Positions 23,295 to 33,860 of a stretch of DNA of 64,000 nucleotides are shown here, one piece after another. Position 1 is the stretch's first letter, and every line of letters starts with the position of its first letter. The notes beneath the pieces are model-generated. The model did not search any database. It was not told where the DNA came from and worked only from the letters and a program-made list of their open reading frames with translations. The translations under genes and the position numbers were made by a program. Source of the DNA: Excoecaria cochinchinensis (lineage: Eukaryota > Streptophyta > Magnoliopsida > Malpighiales > Euphorbiaceae); the NCBI GenBank assembly GCA_947683425.1, contig CANTUQ010000073.1, positions 7,722,501-7,786,500 of the forward strand, read 5' to 3'.

Positions 23295-24865
23295 ATTGTC
23301 CCCAATTTTGGGGAGGCTAGTGCATGGGTGCCTAGGTGAGCCAAAATTCAGAAAAGGGAAAGAAGCGCTTACCTAAGGCGGCCTCCTTCTAGCTACTCCC
23401 TAGAGAATAGTACTGTGATTTGAATTAGGAATGTTATCCTTCCGGATCACACCGAGTTGCTGGCATGACTACGAAGTGCGGACATTCTTGAATATCATCG
23501 AGCCGTTAAATAGGTTACAAATGATTGTACTGAGTCGTTGACAAGACTAAAAAGTGCAGATGCCATCCTTAGATGGTGATGTGTCGAGTCTGCTCTAGAC
23601 TTACAAAATGCAGGAAGTGCTCTCTTGAGTTGCACCGAGTCCGATCCAGACTTACAAAGTGCGGGGTGCCATCCTCCAATGGCTATGCGCTGTGTCCGCT
23701 CCAGACTTACAAAATGCAGGGTTGTTCTTCTGAACTGTACCGACTCTGCTCCAGACTTATAAAGTTTGGGGTGTCATCCTCAAATGGCGATACGCCGAGT
23801 CTACTTCAGACTTACAAAATGCGGGGTTGTTCTTCTGAACTGCACCGAGTCTTCTCCAGACTTACAAAGTGCTTGGGTGCCATCCTTAAATGGCGATGCG
23901 CCGAGTCTGCTCCAGACTTACAAATTCTTCTGAACTTCTCCGAGTCTGCTCCAGACTTACAAAGTTCTTGGGTACCATCCTCACATGGCGATGCGCCGAG
24001 TCTACTCCAGACTTACAAAATGCGGGGTTGTTCTTCTGAACTGCACCGAGTCTTCTCCAGACTTACAAAGTGCTTGGGTGCCATCCTCAAATGGCGATGG
24101 TTTTCACTTAGACATTTCCTGCAAAATTATGTGCACAGAAATATATATAAGAAATTGTGTGTGTATGTGTAAAAAGCAAAATGCCGATGCTTGCAAAAGA
24201 ATTGTATGACATGAGATGTAGATGCTTACAAAAATGGATAGACCATGTCCTGGTTGGTCAAGGGTCCGTTGAGGATACGGCTTGGTTGCTCGACCATGCC
24301 CCTAAGGATCTAGGAGAGTGTCATATTGGCTTTAAGGACTCTTACCCAAAACCTTTTCTGAGAGACCCGTCAGATGTGTATCTTTGCCCCCCTGGTCAAC
24401 ATTCACATGCCTAGGATTTTAGCTCAAGTCCCTACATCATACACTATCTGCTTGAAGGGAAATCATCCAAAGTAATGCCACCTATTGCTCCGGGCATCGG
24501 AAGTCATTGTTTTAAAGGTAGTGCGCCCCTTGTGGATTTTCACACTAGCTTTTCTTTGTGGGCAATGCATCCCTTGGGGATTTTCACATAACTCTTTGCC
24601 TAATTTTTGCTGAAAGTGGGCCCAACCCAATCCAGCGGCTTTTATTTATTTCATTTTTTTGTAAGACAGACTGCCTGTTTCCAGGTTTTCACCCTGCCCT
24701 TTGGCCTAACTTTTGCTTAGAGAGCCAGTCACGGTTTTCATCTCTAATGGCCTCTTTTATTTTTTTTATTTATTTTATTTTTTTTGAAAAGGGATACAAG
24801 AGGAGTGAAGGCTATTATCAGATCCTCCCTTAAGGATGACTAGCACAATTTGCTTAGACACCTTC
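23295..24865 (-). other. 3' untranslated region of a Tat-type element, repeat-rich
   Basis: It starts (from the LTR side) with the PPT-like CCCCAATTTTGGGG, then holds a tandem array at 23570-24105 and single-copy DNA up to the LTR fragment. It carries no protein domain. Hypervariable tandem repeats between pol and the 3' LTR are known in Tat/Ogre elements. Confidence 0.75.
23570..24105. repeat. Tandem array with alternating about 50- and 56-bp units
   Basis: Units share GAGTCTNCTCCAGACTTACA. One version continues AAATGCGGGGTTGTTCTTCT, the other AAGTGCTTGGGTGCCATCCT plus AAATGGCGATGCGCC. They alternate in a higher-order unit of about 106 bp. A continuous 199-codon plus-strand frame (23573-24172) runs through the array by virtue of the unit lengths; I do not regard it as a gene. 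Confidence 0.92.
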
Positions 24866-25216
24866 TGAAGAAAAACGCACCTGGGGGATTGCTGGGGGCA
24901 TCAGGGGCATGGCAGGGGCGAGCGACGCGAGGGCGGACGAGGGTGGCCCAGCGCCGCTTGCACGCCGCGCGCCAATGCCCGATTTTTGGCCGATTTTTTT
25001 TATATTTTTTCTAAAACACTATAATTTCAAAACTCACTTTTTTTATCTCAAAATATTTTTTTTAAATATTTTTAAAACACATTTTATTTACTTTTAATAA
25101 ATTAATTTCGACAAGGAAAGCATCACTTTCAACTTTCATTTTTGCCTATAAACAGGCACACTTAATTTTATCATTGGGTAATCCTGATCTGGGCTGCCTC
25201 AGGACCTGATGTCTAC
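24866..25216 (-). repeat. Truncated second Tat-type LTR
   Basis: It aligns with 22895-23294: ACCTGGGGG, GCAGGGGCGAGCGACG, the TATAAACAGGCACACTTAAT segment, CTGATCTGGGCTGCCTC and GATGTCTAC. It stops abruptly at 24866 against 3'-region sequence. The terminal CA is mutated (TACG). Confidence 0.85.
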
Positions 25217-26319
25217 GTGAGGGAGTGCTTGTGAGGTTGCTTCATCTAACATCTTTTACAGGTACATACAATGACTGAAGACTCTAGCCATAAAGGAATG
25301 ACCCTAGAATAGGTTGCATTTATAATGCAAGCAATGCAAATTACCTTTGAGAAGTTTATGAGGGATAGGGAAATCATAAATGAAAGGTTGGAGAAGTTGG
25401 AGGTGAGTATAACCAACAATTATAAAAGGACAGCCAGGAGAGACAGATGGGTTAATGAGAATGAAGAGGCTGGTCAAGATGAGTTTGAGGATGAGGATGA
25501 AGTAAAATCCATAAGGGGAAGAGTGAGAAGAGGAGATAGAATGGACAACAATATTAGTGCCATCAAGATGAACATTCCATCTTTTAAAGGTAGGAATAAT
25601 GCTAAAGTGTACTTAGAATGGGAAAGAAAAGTGGATATGATTTTTGCTTGTCATAGGTATTCCGAAGATAAAAAGGTGAAATTAGTAGCAGTAGAGTTTA
25701 CTGATTATGCATTAGTTTGGTGGAATGAGTTGGTAAAGAATAGGAGGAGGAATAGGGAACCACCTATAGCCACTTAGGAGGAAATGAAAAGAGTGATGAA
25801 GAGGAGATTTGTGCCATCTTACTATTATAGAGAGTTACACCAGCAATTGCATAAACTCACCCAAGGAGCTAGATCAGTAGATGATTATCACAAGGAAATA
25901 GAGATGCTATTAATCAAAGTAAACATAGAAGAGGAAGAAGAGGTGACAATATCTTGGTTTCTGGGAGGATTGAATAGGGAAATTGGTGATGTAGTTGAAT
26001 TGCAGCATTATGTAGACATGGAGGACTTAGTGAACATTGCCATGAAGGTGGAAAGGCAACAAAAATAAAGAAGGGCAGCAAGATCAAATTCCAACAACAA
26101 ATGGAGTCCAAAGTGGAACAAACACGAAGATAAAAGAAGGGAAAACCATTCAAATTCCAAGGAGAAATCCATGAAATAAAAAAAGACAAGGAGAAGAGTA
26201 CTTCAATCCAAAACGGTACTACTGATCCTTTACCAAAAATCTCGAAACGTAGGGATATTAAATGCTTTAAGTGTCAAGGGCGTGGTTATTATGCATCTGA
26301 TTGTCCTAATAGGAAAATT
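25217..26319 (+). pseudogene. Gag of the plus-strand gypsy
   Basis: The leader resumes at 25217 and the likely start codon is at 25271 (MTEDSSHKGM), in frame with the open stretch from 25325. The gag domain runs through MNIPSFKGRNNAKVYLEWE, YALVWWNELVKN, then FVPSYYYRELHQQLHKLTQG and VDDYHKEIEML. A zinc knuckle CFKCQGRGYYASDC lies near 26260-26305. In-frame stops occur at 25310, 25775 and 26066, and there is a frame change before the zinc knuckle. Each stop can be explained by one transition (CAG, TGG or CAA codon). Assembly of a particle core is the family role. Confidence 0.88.
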
Positions 26320-27140
26320 ATGTTTATTAAGGGGGGAGAAATTATTTCTGAGTTTGATGATGGTAATGAGTTTGATAGTAGTGATTTGAGTATGCCACCT
26401 TTAGAAGATTGTTCTGATAATGATGAGCGTGTTGAATATGCTGTTAAGGGAGAAGCCTTAGTTACTAGGCGTGCTTTGAATCTAAGTGTTAAGGAAGATG
26501 GCCTAGAACAAAGGGAAAATATATTTAACACTAGATGCTTTGTAGGTGGGAAAGCTTGTAGTCTAATCATAGATGGGGGCAGTTACACTAATATAGCTAG
26601 TACTACTTTGGTAGAGAAATTGGGTTGAGATGTGATAGGCACCCTAACCCATTTAGGCTGTAATGGTTGAATGATAGTGGTGAAGTTAAAGTTACCAAGT
26701 GGGTGGTTATTGTATTTTCCATTGGTAGATATGTTGATGAGATTTTATGTGATGTTGTACCAATGCAAGCAGGTCATATATTATTGGGTAGGCCTTGGCA
26801 AATTGATAAGTGTGTTGTGTATGATGGGTATAAGAATAGGTACTCTTTTGTGCATAATGGACAAAAAATCACCCTTGCACCTTTATCACCCAAAGAAACT
26901 TATCTTGAGCAATTAAACATTCAGCAATCTTCAAGTGGGGATTCGAGTAGTGAGGTTAAAAAGAAAGAAGAGAGAAAAGATGCCATGAGGGAAAAGAATA
27001 AAAATAAAGTCCCAATGGTAAGTGACTGCACAAGTGAGGAAAAGAAAGTGGGATGTGAAGGAGAGAAGAAGTTAGTGAATAAAAAGAAAGAAAAGAATAT
27101 AAAAAGTGAGCGAAAAAAATTAAGAGGAGTGAAAAAGTAA
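26320..27140 (+). pseudogene. Gypsy protease region
   Basis: 26320-26628 ends in the retropepsin site as CSLIIDGGSYTNIAST. After a frame change near 26630 the frame 26667-27140 continues with ILCDVVPMQAGHILLGRPWQ and NRYSFVHNGQKITLAPL, the typical end of the domain, followed by a lysine-rich linker. The active site is IDGGS and not DTGA, common in this group of plant gypsy elements. Confidence 0.9.
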
Positions 27141-28790
27141 AGAAACAACCATGTTTTTATGCCAGAGAGAGAGAACTAAAGAGTGCATACTTAGGCAAGA
27201 GAGCTTTAATTTTGATTCGGTTTAAGGAAACTTTGTTTACTAAAACTAACCTTAAGCCCGAGTTACCTAGTGTTTTTGTGACCTTATTGCAGGAGTATGA
27301 AGATATACCACACGGATTACCACATTTGAGAGGGATTGAGCACCATATTGACTTTGTACCAGGAGCTCAAATACCTAACCGTCCAACTTACAAGAGCAAT
27401 CCGGAGGAGGCAAAGGAATTGCAAAGGCAAGTGGATAAATTACTTCAAAAGGGGCATATAAGGGAAAGCATGAGTCCTAGTGTTGTACCAGTTCTTTTGG
27501 TGCCAAAAAAAGATGAGAGTTAGAGGATGTGTATGGATTGTAGAGCGGTCAATAAAATCACTGTAAAGTATCACCATCCAATTCCTAGATTAGATGATAT
27601 GCTTGATGAGTTGCATGGTGCATGTTTATTCACTAAAATTGATCTTAAAAGTGGCTATCATCAAATTAGGATGAAAGAAAGGGATGAGTGGAAAATTGCG
27701 TTTAAGACTAAATATGGATTGTATGAGTGGTTAGTAATGCCTTTTGGGTTATCTAATTCACCTAGTACTTTCATGCACTTAGTGAATTATGTCTTGCATG
27801 ATTTTCTTAGTAAATTTTTGGTTGTGTACTTTGATGACATTTTAGTTTATAGCAAGTGCTTAAAAGATCATATTATGCATATTAAAACTATTTTGGATGT
27901 GCTTAGGAAAGAGAAGCTATATGCAAACCTTAAGAAGTGTTCATTTTGCATGGATAAAGTTGTCTTCTTAGGTTTTGTAGTGAGCTCTAAAGGAGTGGAG
28001 GTAGATTCTGAAAAGGTGAAGGCTATCCAAGAATGGCCAACGCCTAAGACGGTGAGTGAGGTAAGAAGTTTCCATGGTTTAGCTAGCTTCTATAGGCGAT
28101 TTGTTAGAGATTTCTCAACTATTATTGCACCACTGAATGAGATTGTAAAAATGAATGTCGAGTTTAAATGGGAAAAAGTGCAAGAAAATGCATTTTGCAC
28201 TTTAAAAGAAAATTTATGTACTGCTCCTATTTTGCGTTTGCCTAATTTTTCTAAGACTTTTGAAATTGAATGTGATGCTTTTGGGATTGGTATAGGTGCT
28301 ATTTTGATGTAGAAAAATCGTCCCATAGCATATTTCAAGGAGAAGCTGAGCAGGCCAGTATTGAATTATTCCACCTATGACAAGGAGCTTTATGCATTGG
28401 TGAGAGCTCTTGAAGTGTGGGAACATTACTTGTTGCCTAAAGAGTTTGTGATTCATAGTGATCATCAGTCTCTTAAGTACTTGAAGGGACAAGGAAAGTT
28501 GAGAAAGAGGCATGCAAGTTGGGTGGAATTTCTGGAAACATTCTCATATGTGATCAAGTACAAGCAAGGTAAGGAAAATGTTGTAGCTAATGCACTATCT
28601 AGAAGGTACGCTTTGATTTCTATGCTTACTTCTAAGTTACTTGGATTTGAGCATTTGAAAGAGTTGTATGTTGGTGATGTTGATTTTGCCAATGTGTATC
28701 AAGGTTGTGAACATGCTGCATTTGATAAGTACTATAGACATGAAGGATATCTTTTTAGAGGTAAACAACTTTGTATTCCTACATGTTGTT
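27141..28790 (+). pseudogene. Gypsy reverse transcriptase and RNase H
   Basis: 27212-27523 carries the RT approach (VFVTLLQEYEDIPHGLP, GIEHHIDFVPGAQIPNRPTY). 27527-28312 carries MCMDCRAVNKITVKYHHPIPR, FTKIDLKSGYHQIRM, VMPFGLSNSPSTFM, the active site VVYFDDILVYS, and FLGFVVSSKGV. 28313-28790 carries RNase H (YSTYDKELYALVRALEVWEHY, HSDHQSLKYL, KENVVANALSRR). Single stops at 27521 (TGG to TAG) and 28311 (CAG to TAG) interrupt an otherwise well preserved frame. A frame change near 28790 leads into integrase. Confidence 0.94.
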
Positions 28791-29869
28791 AAAGAATCAC
28801 ATAGTGGCGGGCTAATAGGGCATTTTGGTGTTCAAAAGACTTTAGATATGCTTAGTGAACATTTTTATTGGCCACATATGAGAAGAGACATGGAAAAGGT
28901 TTGTGCCAAGTGCATTGCATGTAGACAAGCTAAGTCTAGGTCTATGCCTCATGGGCTGTATACACCTTTACCAGTACCTAGTGAACCTTGGACTGATATA
29001 TCTATGGACTTTGTTTTAGGTTTACCGAGGACTAAGAAAGGTAGCGATAACATATTTGTTATTGTGGATAGGTTTAGTAAAATAGCTCATTTCATTACTT
29101 GCTATAAAACAGATGATGCAATAAACATTGCTGATCTTTTCTTTAGGGATGTGGTTCGATATCATGGTGGGCCAAGAATAATTATTTCGGATAGGGATGT
29201 TAAGTTCCTGAGTCACTTTTGGAGAGTGTTGTGGGGAAAGTTAGGCACTAAACTTTTATTTTCTACTACATGTCACCCACAGACTGATGGGTAAATTGAG
29301 GTAGTGAATAAGACTTTGGGTACCATGTTGCGTGCTATTGTTGGGAAAAACTTGAGAACTTGGGAAGATTATTTGCTATTCATTGAATTTGCATATAATC
29401 GTTCTGTGCATTCTTCTACAGGTTATTCTCCATTTGAGATTGTGTATGGTTTTAATCCATTAACTGTGTTAAATTTGATGCCTTTACCTTTGAATGAGGT
29501 TGCTAGCTTAGATGGCAAAAAGAAGGCTGATTTGGTTAAAATAATACATGTGAAAGCACATGAGCAGATTGAGAAAAAGGATCGCATGTATGCACAAAAA
29601 GCCAATAAAGGAAGAAAGCGAGTTATCTTTGAACCAGGTGATTGGGTTTGGGTGCATATGCGAAAGGAGAGGTTTCCACAACAAAGGAAGTCGAAGCTTG
29701 ATGCTAGGGGTGATGGACCATTCCAAGTGTTAGAGCGTGTCAATGATAACGCATACAAGATAGACTTACCGGGTGAGTATAATGTTAGTGATACTTTTAA
29801 TGTTTCTGATTTATCTCCTTTTGACCTTGATTCAGATTTGAGGATGAATCCTTTTGAAGAGGGAGGGGA
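28791..29869 (+). pseudogene. Gypsy integrase
   Basis: It has an HHCC finger (GHFGVQKTLDMLSEHFYW, CAKCIACRQAKS), then the DDE core with Asp in MDFVLGLP, Asp in IISDRDVKF and Glu in IEVVNKTLGTM after a TAA stop at 29292 (from CAA). The C-terminal part (ERFPQQRKSKLDARGDGPFQ, VNDNAYKIDLPGEY, FNVSDLSPFD) is open from 29304. No chromodomain is evident. The frame runs on without a stop into the 3' LTR to 30113. Confidence 0.93.
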
Positions 29870-30647
29870 TGATGCGAGCACAACCATGGGACATCATAAT
29901 GGGACCAAGGATGAGCTAGTAATGTCAAATGGACCAATGACAAGTTCAAAGGCTAAGAAGCTTAAGAAAGCACTAAATACATGGGCCGAATTGTGGAAGC
30001 TATTGAGATTCAAGAGAGTTAAGCTAAATTGTGCTATATTTAATTCAATGGGGCCAAATGCACAAGATGGGCTTCAATTGTGTTTGATTAATTATTTCAA
30101 GCTAGAAGAGTAGCTTTGGGCAGCCCATATACATGTAATCTAGGCGTGTGGGCTTGTTTAATTATGTTGGGTTTGTTTTGTTATGTTGGACCTTATGCTA
30201 GTTCATTAGGCTTATTTTACTTAATTGGGCTTTAGTTAGCTTTATTTCATGTAAGGGCTATATTTTAAGTGTGGGCTTTAGTATTTTGGTGGGAGGCCTA
30301 TGTTTACAAGGCCTTTTATGTAATTAGGGTTTAGGTTGCTTTGGAGGCTATAAATACCTCATAAAACATTGAAAAAGTAGTTTTTGGTTTTTATTTTGAA
30401 GTGTGGACGAATTTTCATTGGAGAGGAATGCTTGTCTTCTTCTTTTGCATCAAGAACTTTAATTCTTATCAAAGTATTTACTTTGTGACGAATTCTGTTA
30501 TTGTGTTTTTAAATAAACCTTATTATATGCGTTTCCATTCACATAGTTGATTGGGGGTTCATTAGGATTGGGGATTTATCTTTGTTCATGTTCATGCCAT
30601 ATTGTATGTTCAAGGGGTTTCGGGTTCTTTAGCCTTGGGGTTCCGCA
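29870..30647 (+). repeat. 3' LTR of the plus-strand gypsy (778 bp)
   Basis: It is preceded by the purine tract GAAGAGGGAGGGGA, begins TGATGCGAGC and ends TTCCGCA. Its first 244 bases are open in the integrase frame and encode a basic motif (GPMTSSKAKKLKKAL). After the LTR come TCATTTGGTAT, identical in type to a leader/PBS start, and then copia gag. Confidence 0.9.
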
Positions 30648-30657
30648 TCATTTGGTA

Positions 30658-31094
30658 TTTTTTCTACTATAGATCAAAGTCTCCCTGAAATTTTTAAAAG
30701 ATGGAGGTAAAGACCGTAATAACATAAGAGCTTTATCTTCTTCTTCATATTTGATATCTTGATTTTCCAAATCTAGAAGAATAGAGTTAAATTCATCAAA
30801 ATGTGACTTGAGAGAAGTGCCTTCTACTATATTAAGCATATGCAAACGATGCTTAACAACTAACTTGCTAGTGAGATTTTTCTTCATGTAGAGAGACTCG
30901 AGTTTCTCCCATAAATCTTTAGTAGGCTTCTCATGGATGACTTCACGTAAAACCTCATTCGACAAGCACAACGGGATGGCAGCTAGAGCTTTTTCCTCTA
31001 ACTCTTGTTTTTGCTCCTCTTTCATCATGGCAGGTAATTGGTCCTTGCCAAAGATTGCTCTGTGTAATCCATTCTGTGTCAAAATTACCTTCAT
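30658..31094 (-). pseudogene. Copia gag N-terminal half (UBN2 type)
   Basis: The minus-strand frame 31094-30660 reads GKDQLPAMMKEEQKQEL, CLSNEVLREVIHEKPTKDLWEKLES, KLVVKHRLHMLNIVEGTSL, HFDEFNSILLDLEN, and LRSLPPSFKNFRETLIYSRK. This is the standard copia gag domain. It is cut at SRK by the gypsy element and continues at 13559. The Met at 31094 is probably internal, because similar sequence extends to about 31160. Confidence 0.9.
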
Positions 31095-31208
31095 CCTGAT
31101 TTACTATAAGGCAAAACTAACAGTGCTATCAAATTTCTCGATATCAAATTTTGTAGTTGGCATAACAACATCCAATCAAAAATTTTTGAAATATCTCTTA
31201 TCCCAGTT

Positions 31209-31637
31209 TTTTAGGAATAAATCTGCAGTGGAACAAAAATAATGATTGGATAAATAGGGCAACAACTAAATAGATGAAATAATAAAATAGAGAACATCAA
31301 GAATTTACGTAGTTCAGCAGAATGCCTACTCTATGGGCAAAAGAGAGTAGAAAAATATTCTACTAATAAACTTGAAGTGCAAACCCAATTACACCCAAAA
31401 TCACACTAATTCTCAAATGGGAATTTCTTTCAAACTAAACAAAATTTGATGAATTTTTTGGCACTACTAAGAGGCTGTTTTGCATGGCTATTTATAGCCA
31501 TGCAATGGACAAAAAAGCAATGTGAAAACATTACGAAATTTCAACCAAAATAATTACATTGAAGAAACTAGAAATCATAAGTCAAAAAAGGTATGCTTGG
31601 TTGGCTAACTTGGAGATAATTTCAAAACACATTTATA
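31209..31637 (-). repeat. 5' LTR of the minus-strand copia (429 bp)
   Basis: It aligns with 8134-8590 and has the TGTTAGG start changed to TTTTAGG and the CA end changed to TA. A degenerate PBS (TGGGATAAGAGA on the minus strand) lies inside it at about 31191-31203. Confidence 0.87.
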
Positions 31638-31642
31638 CCTTG
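31638..31642. other. Target-site duplication CCTTG, right
   Basis: It is identical to 8129-8133. Confidence 0.85.
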
Positions 31643-31928
31643 AGTAGAACTGCCTTGGTGACATGATCATTAAGCATAAAATATGAAGGCTGAAATTCAA
31701 AAAATACAAAGTTATTAGTAGAAAATTTTGAATATATTAAAATTTTTTGGTGATGTATGGAAAATGTAAAGTGTTAGTCATTTAAAGTGAGAGAACTAGA
31801 TGAAGATCGGAGATGATCAATATGAAGCCCTTAGCTATCACATACATGCAATTAGTCATTACCATGATATGGAGCAGCAAAATAAAGCATGGAAAAAATT
31901 AATCATGACATGTAAATCACCACTGTAC
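31643..31928 (-). pseudogene. Ale/Retrofit-type copia, segment between protease and integrase
   Basis: The minus strand reads YHGND, a stop, LHVCDS, a stop, GLHIDHLRSSSSSL, later NNFVFFEFQPSYFML and NDHVTKAVLL. This matches the order expected for the GAG-pre-integrase region of Ale/Retrofit elements (glycine-aspartate repeats, GSS, EFHP..F.VKD..T...LL). Stops are frequent. It joins the integrase remnant at 8128 once the 8134-31637 copia is removed. Confidence 0.65.
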
Positions 31929-32304
31929 TGTTGAAGTATAAACTTGTTTTAAAAACCTAAGTTTAATTAAAACTCAATCCAAATGATGAAGCCCAGCTCA
32001 AAGAACCTTCTAAAATTTTTCACATGATGAATTACAGGTCAAAGGTTGGTTAGATGGTTGAAAATGGTATTACAAATGTATGGTTTTTATAGTATGTATA
32101 AGTCTAAGTTAGGTGTGTATTATGTGTGTTTATGTGGCTTGTATTAATCTTGTGTTAGTATAAATACCCCCTCCCTCTCTGAAATGTAGGAAAAAGAAAA
32201 AAGAAAAAAAATTCAGTAATAAGAATTTGAGGGAGTTGTAGAAATTGTTCTTGAGTGTTTTTGAGTTTTTTTACTTCGATTTTGATATTCATTATTTTCC
32301 AACA
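31929..32304 (+). repeat. 5' LTR of the plus-strand copia
   Basis: It runs TGTTGAAG to CCAACA. A TATAAATACCCCC segment at about 32160 is a plausible TATA box, with GAAAAATTCAGT-type sequence downstream. The same TATA segment is conserved at about 37493 in the other LTR. Confidence 0.93.
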
Positions 32305-32692
32305 TATTGGTATTAGAGCATTGTTGGAAATAAATCCTGTAGCATATCAAATCGAAGCTCTCGACAAGACGGATCCAATGCTACCGGAATTAGCCCAATC
32401 AGACGTCAGACGCGCCACCAATTGCTGCCGAAAGATTTATGCCTAAAAACTGAGTCAACCTAGCCGAGTCAATCCACTGAGTCAGCTGAGTTAGAGCCAT
32501 ATGACCAAGCTGCCAAGCCTGTTGACCGAGCTGTTTTACCAGTTGATCGAGCCACCAAGCCAGTTGACCAACCTTTGATCGTTGGCTTTGACCAAAAGTT
32601 TGACTTTCGGTCTAAGTTCATCTTAAGGTTTTTCGATGTTCCAAATCCATCTGTGCAATCGGTTTTTGCAAATTCTTTCTAGTTTTGGAGAT
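32305..32692 (+). other. PBS and leader of the plus-strand copia
   Basis: TTGGTATTAGAGCA at 32307-32320 differs from the usual PBS by one base. The leader that follows has GTTGACCGAGC-type short repeats at 32460-32560 and no gene. Confidence 0.8.
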
Positions 32693-33860
32693 ATGACAAA
32701 TAATGTGGCATCCTTCCAAGTACCAACACTCAACAACAACAATTACGACAACTGGAGTATTAAGATGAAGGCTCTCCTTAGTGCACACGATGTTTTAGAT
32801 ATCGTAGAGAAAGGCTATAATGAGCCAAAAAATTAAAACATTTTTACACAAGATTAAAAGACAGCTTTGAAGGATTCAAGAAAGAGAGACAAGAAAGCTA
32901 TTTATCTAATCTATCAAGCCTTAGATGATGATGGCTTTGAGAAGATTTTCAAATCAAGATCCACTAAGCAAGCATGGGATAAGTTGCAAATCTCTTACAA
33001 AGGAGTCAAAAAACTAAAGAAGGTTCGTCACTAAACTTTAAGAGGTGAATTTGAATCCTTACACATGAAAACATCTGAAATAATTTCAGATTATTTCTCA
33101 AGAGTAGCAACTATTAATAATCAATTGAAAAGAAATGGTGAAAAGTTAGAAGATGTGAGAATTATAAAAAAGGTACTCCGTTCGTTGGATCCTAAATTTG
33201 AATACATTATCGTAAAAAATGAAGAAACCAAAGACCTGGAAGAAATGATGATCGAGCAACTCCAAGGATCTTTGCAAGCATATGAAGAGAAGCATAAGAA
33301 GAAGCAAGGGATCACTAAGCAACTCCTTAAGCTACAAGTCAAAGACATGCATGAAAGTAAAGGCAATTATAGAAACCAACGTCGCTGAGGTAGAGGTAGA
33401 GCTCGTGGACGAGGAGGACATCATGGTCGAGGACGAGGTTGGAATTACAACAACAATTCCAACTATGAAAAAGGAGAAAGTTCTACAAGAGGTCATGGAA
33501 GAAGCAATGCTAATTTGAGGTATGACAAATCTCAAATTCAGTGTTATAATTGCAATAAGTATGGCCATTATGCTTCGGAATGTAGAGTTCCAAACAACAA
33601 AGTTGAAGAAAAGTCCAACTATGTGGAAGAGAAGATTGAAGAAAAGGCAACTCTTTTCCTAGCAAAGAAGGAGAATGATGTTGGCCAAGAGAATTCTTGG
33701 TATCTTGACACTGGTGCAAGCAATCACATGTGTGGAAAAAGAAGCATGTTCGTGGAACTTGATGAATCTGTAAGTGGCAATGTCTCATTTGGAGATGATT
33801 CCAAAGTTAAAGTAAAAGGGAAAGGTAACATTCTCATCCGTTTAAAAGATGGGAGACATG
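32693..33860 (+). pseudogene. Copia gag and protease
   Basis: The start is ATG at 32693 (MTNNVASFQVPTLN). The gag domain follows: NNNYDNWSIKMKALLSAHD, KDSRKRDKKAIYLIYQALDD, WDKLQISYKGVKK, ISDYFSRVATINNQL, VLRSLDPKFEYIIV. An Arg/Gly-rich stretch follows (RGRARGRGGHHGRGRG), then the zinc knuckle CYNCNKYGHYASEC (33541-33582) and the protease site WYLDTGASNHMCG (33699-33737). Stops occur at about 32836, 32854, 33033 and 33387. The protease end is cut at 33859 by a foldback element; the frame resumes at 34371 with the same GRYQF phrase. Confidence 0.93.

Larger units (their letters stand above)
15080..25216 (-). mobile_element. Tat-type Ty3/gypsy retrotransposon, truncated in RNase H
   Basis: From right to left on the minus strand: an LTR fragment (25216-24866), a tandem-repeat 3' region with PPT (24865-23295), a complete LTR (23294-20652), PBS, gag (about 20153-17964), protease (17954-17386), reverse transcriptase and two RNase H domains (17115 to about 15080). 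Integrase and the distal LTR are missing. Two RNase H domains, a PBS resembling TGGCGACTCCACTGGGG, LTRs starting TGTAGACACC and repeat-rich 3' DNA are known traits of the Tat/Ogre lineage. An LTR bounded by a PBS on one side and a PPT on the other implies recombination between tandem copies. It sits in the 5' leader of the plus-strand gypsy, whose leader resumes at about 25217. Confidence 0.85.
13560..30647 (+). mobile_element. Ty3/gypsy retrotransposon, plus strand, holding a Tat-type insertion
   Basis: LTRs lie at 13560-14313 and 29870-30647 and both start TGATGCGAGCACAACC. A PBS follows the first (14319-14330) and a PPT (GAAGAGGGAGGGGA) precedes the second. The coding region 25271-29869 has the order gag, protease, RT, RNase H, integrase. 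The 5' leader is split by a minus-strand Tat-type element (about 15080-25216). The block interrupts the copia gag frame between minus-strand codons for SRK and TLTV. No 5-bp target duplication is apparent: the left flank ends AAGGG, and on the right 11 bases of PBS-like sequence (TCATTTGGTAT) stand before the copia sequence resumes. Confidence 0.87.
8134..31637 (-). mobile_element. Ty1/copia retrotransposon, minus strand, interrupted by three later elements
   Basis: Similar LTRs at 8134-8590 and 31209-31637 face the same way and are bounded by identical CCTTG. Both flanks continue the same older copia integrase/pre-integrase sequence, which confirms that this is one insertion of 23.5 kb. Its own parts, from right to left, are the 5' LTR, gag N-terminal half (31094-30658), gag C-terminal half with zinc-knuckle remains (13559-13054), pre-integrase and integrase (13053-11919), reverse transcriptase/RNase H (10391-8659) and the 3' LTR. 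Removing the solo LTR (10397-11913) and the gypsy block (13560-30657) leaves an element of about 4.9 kb, a normal copia size. Confidence 0.9.

Noticed and set aside
23570..24105. Regular repeats that might suggest a CRISPR array
   Set aside because: The units are contiguous tandem repeats without unique spacers, inside a plant retrotransposon.
23573..24172. 199-codon open frame
   Set aside because: It follows the tandem-repeat units, runs antisense to the element and shows no protein family features.
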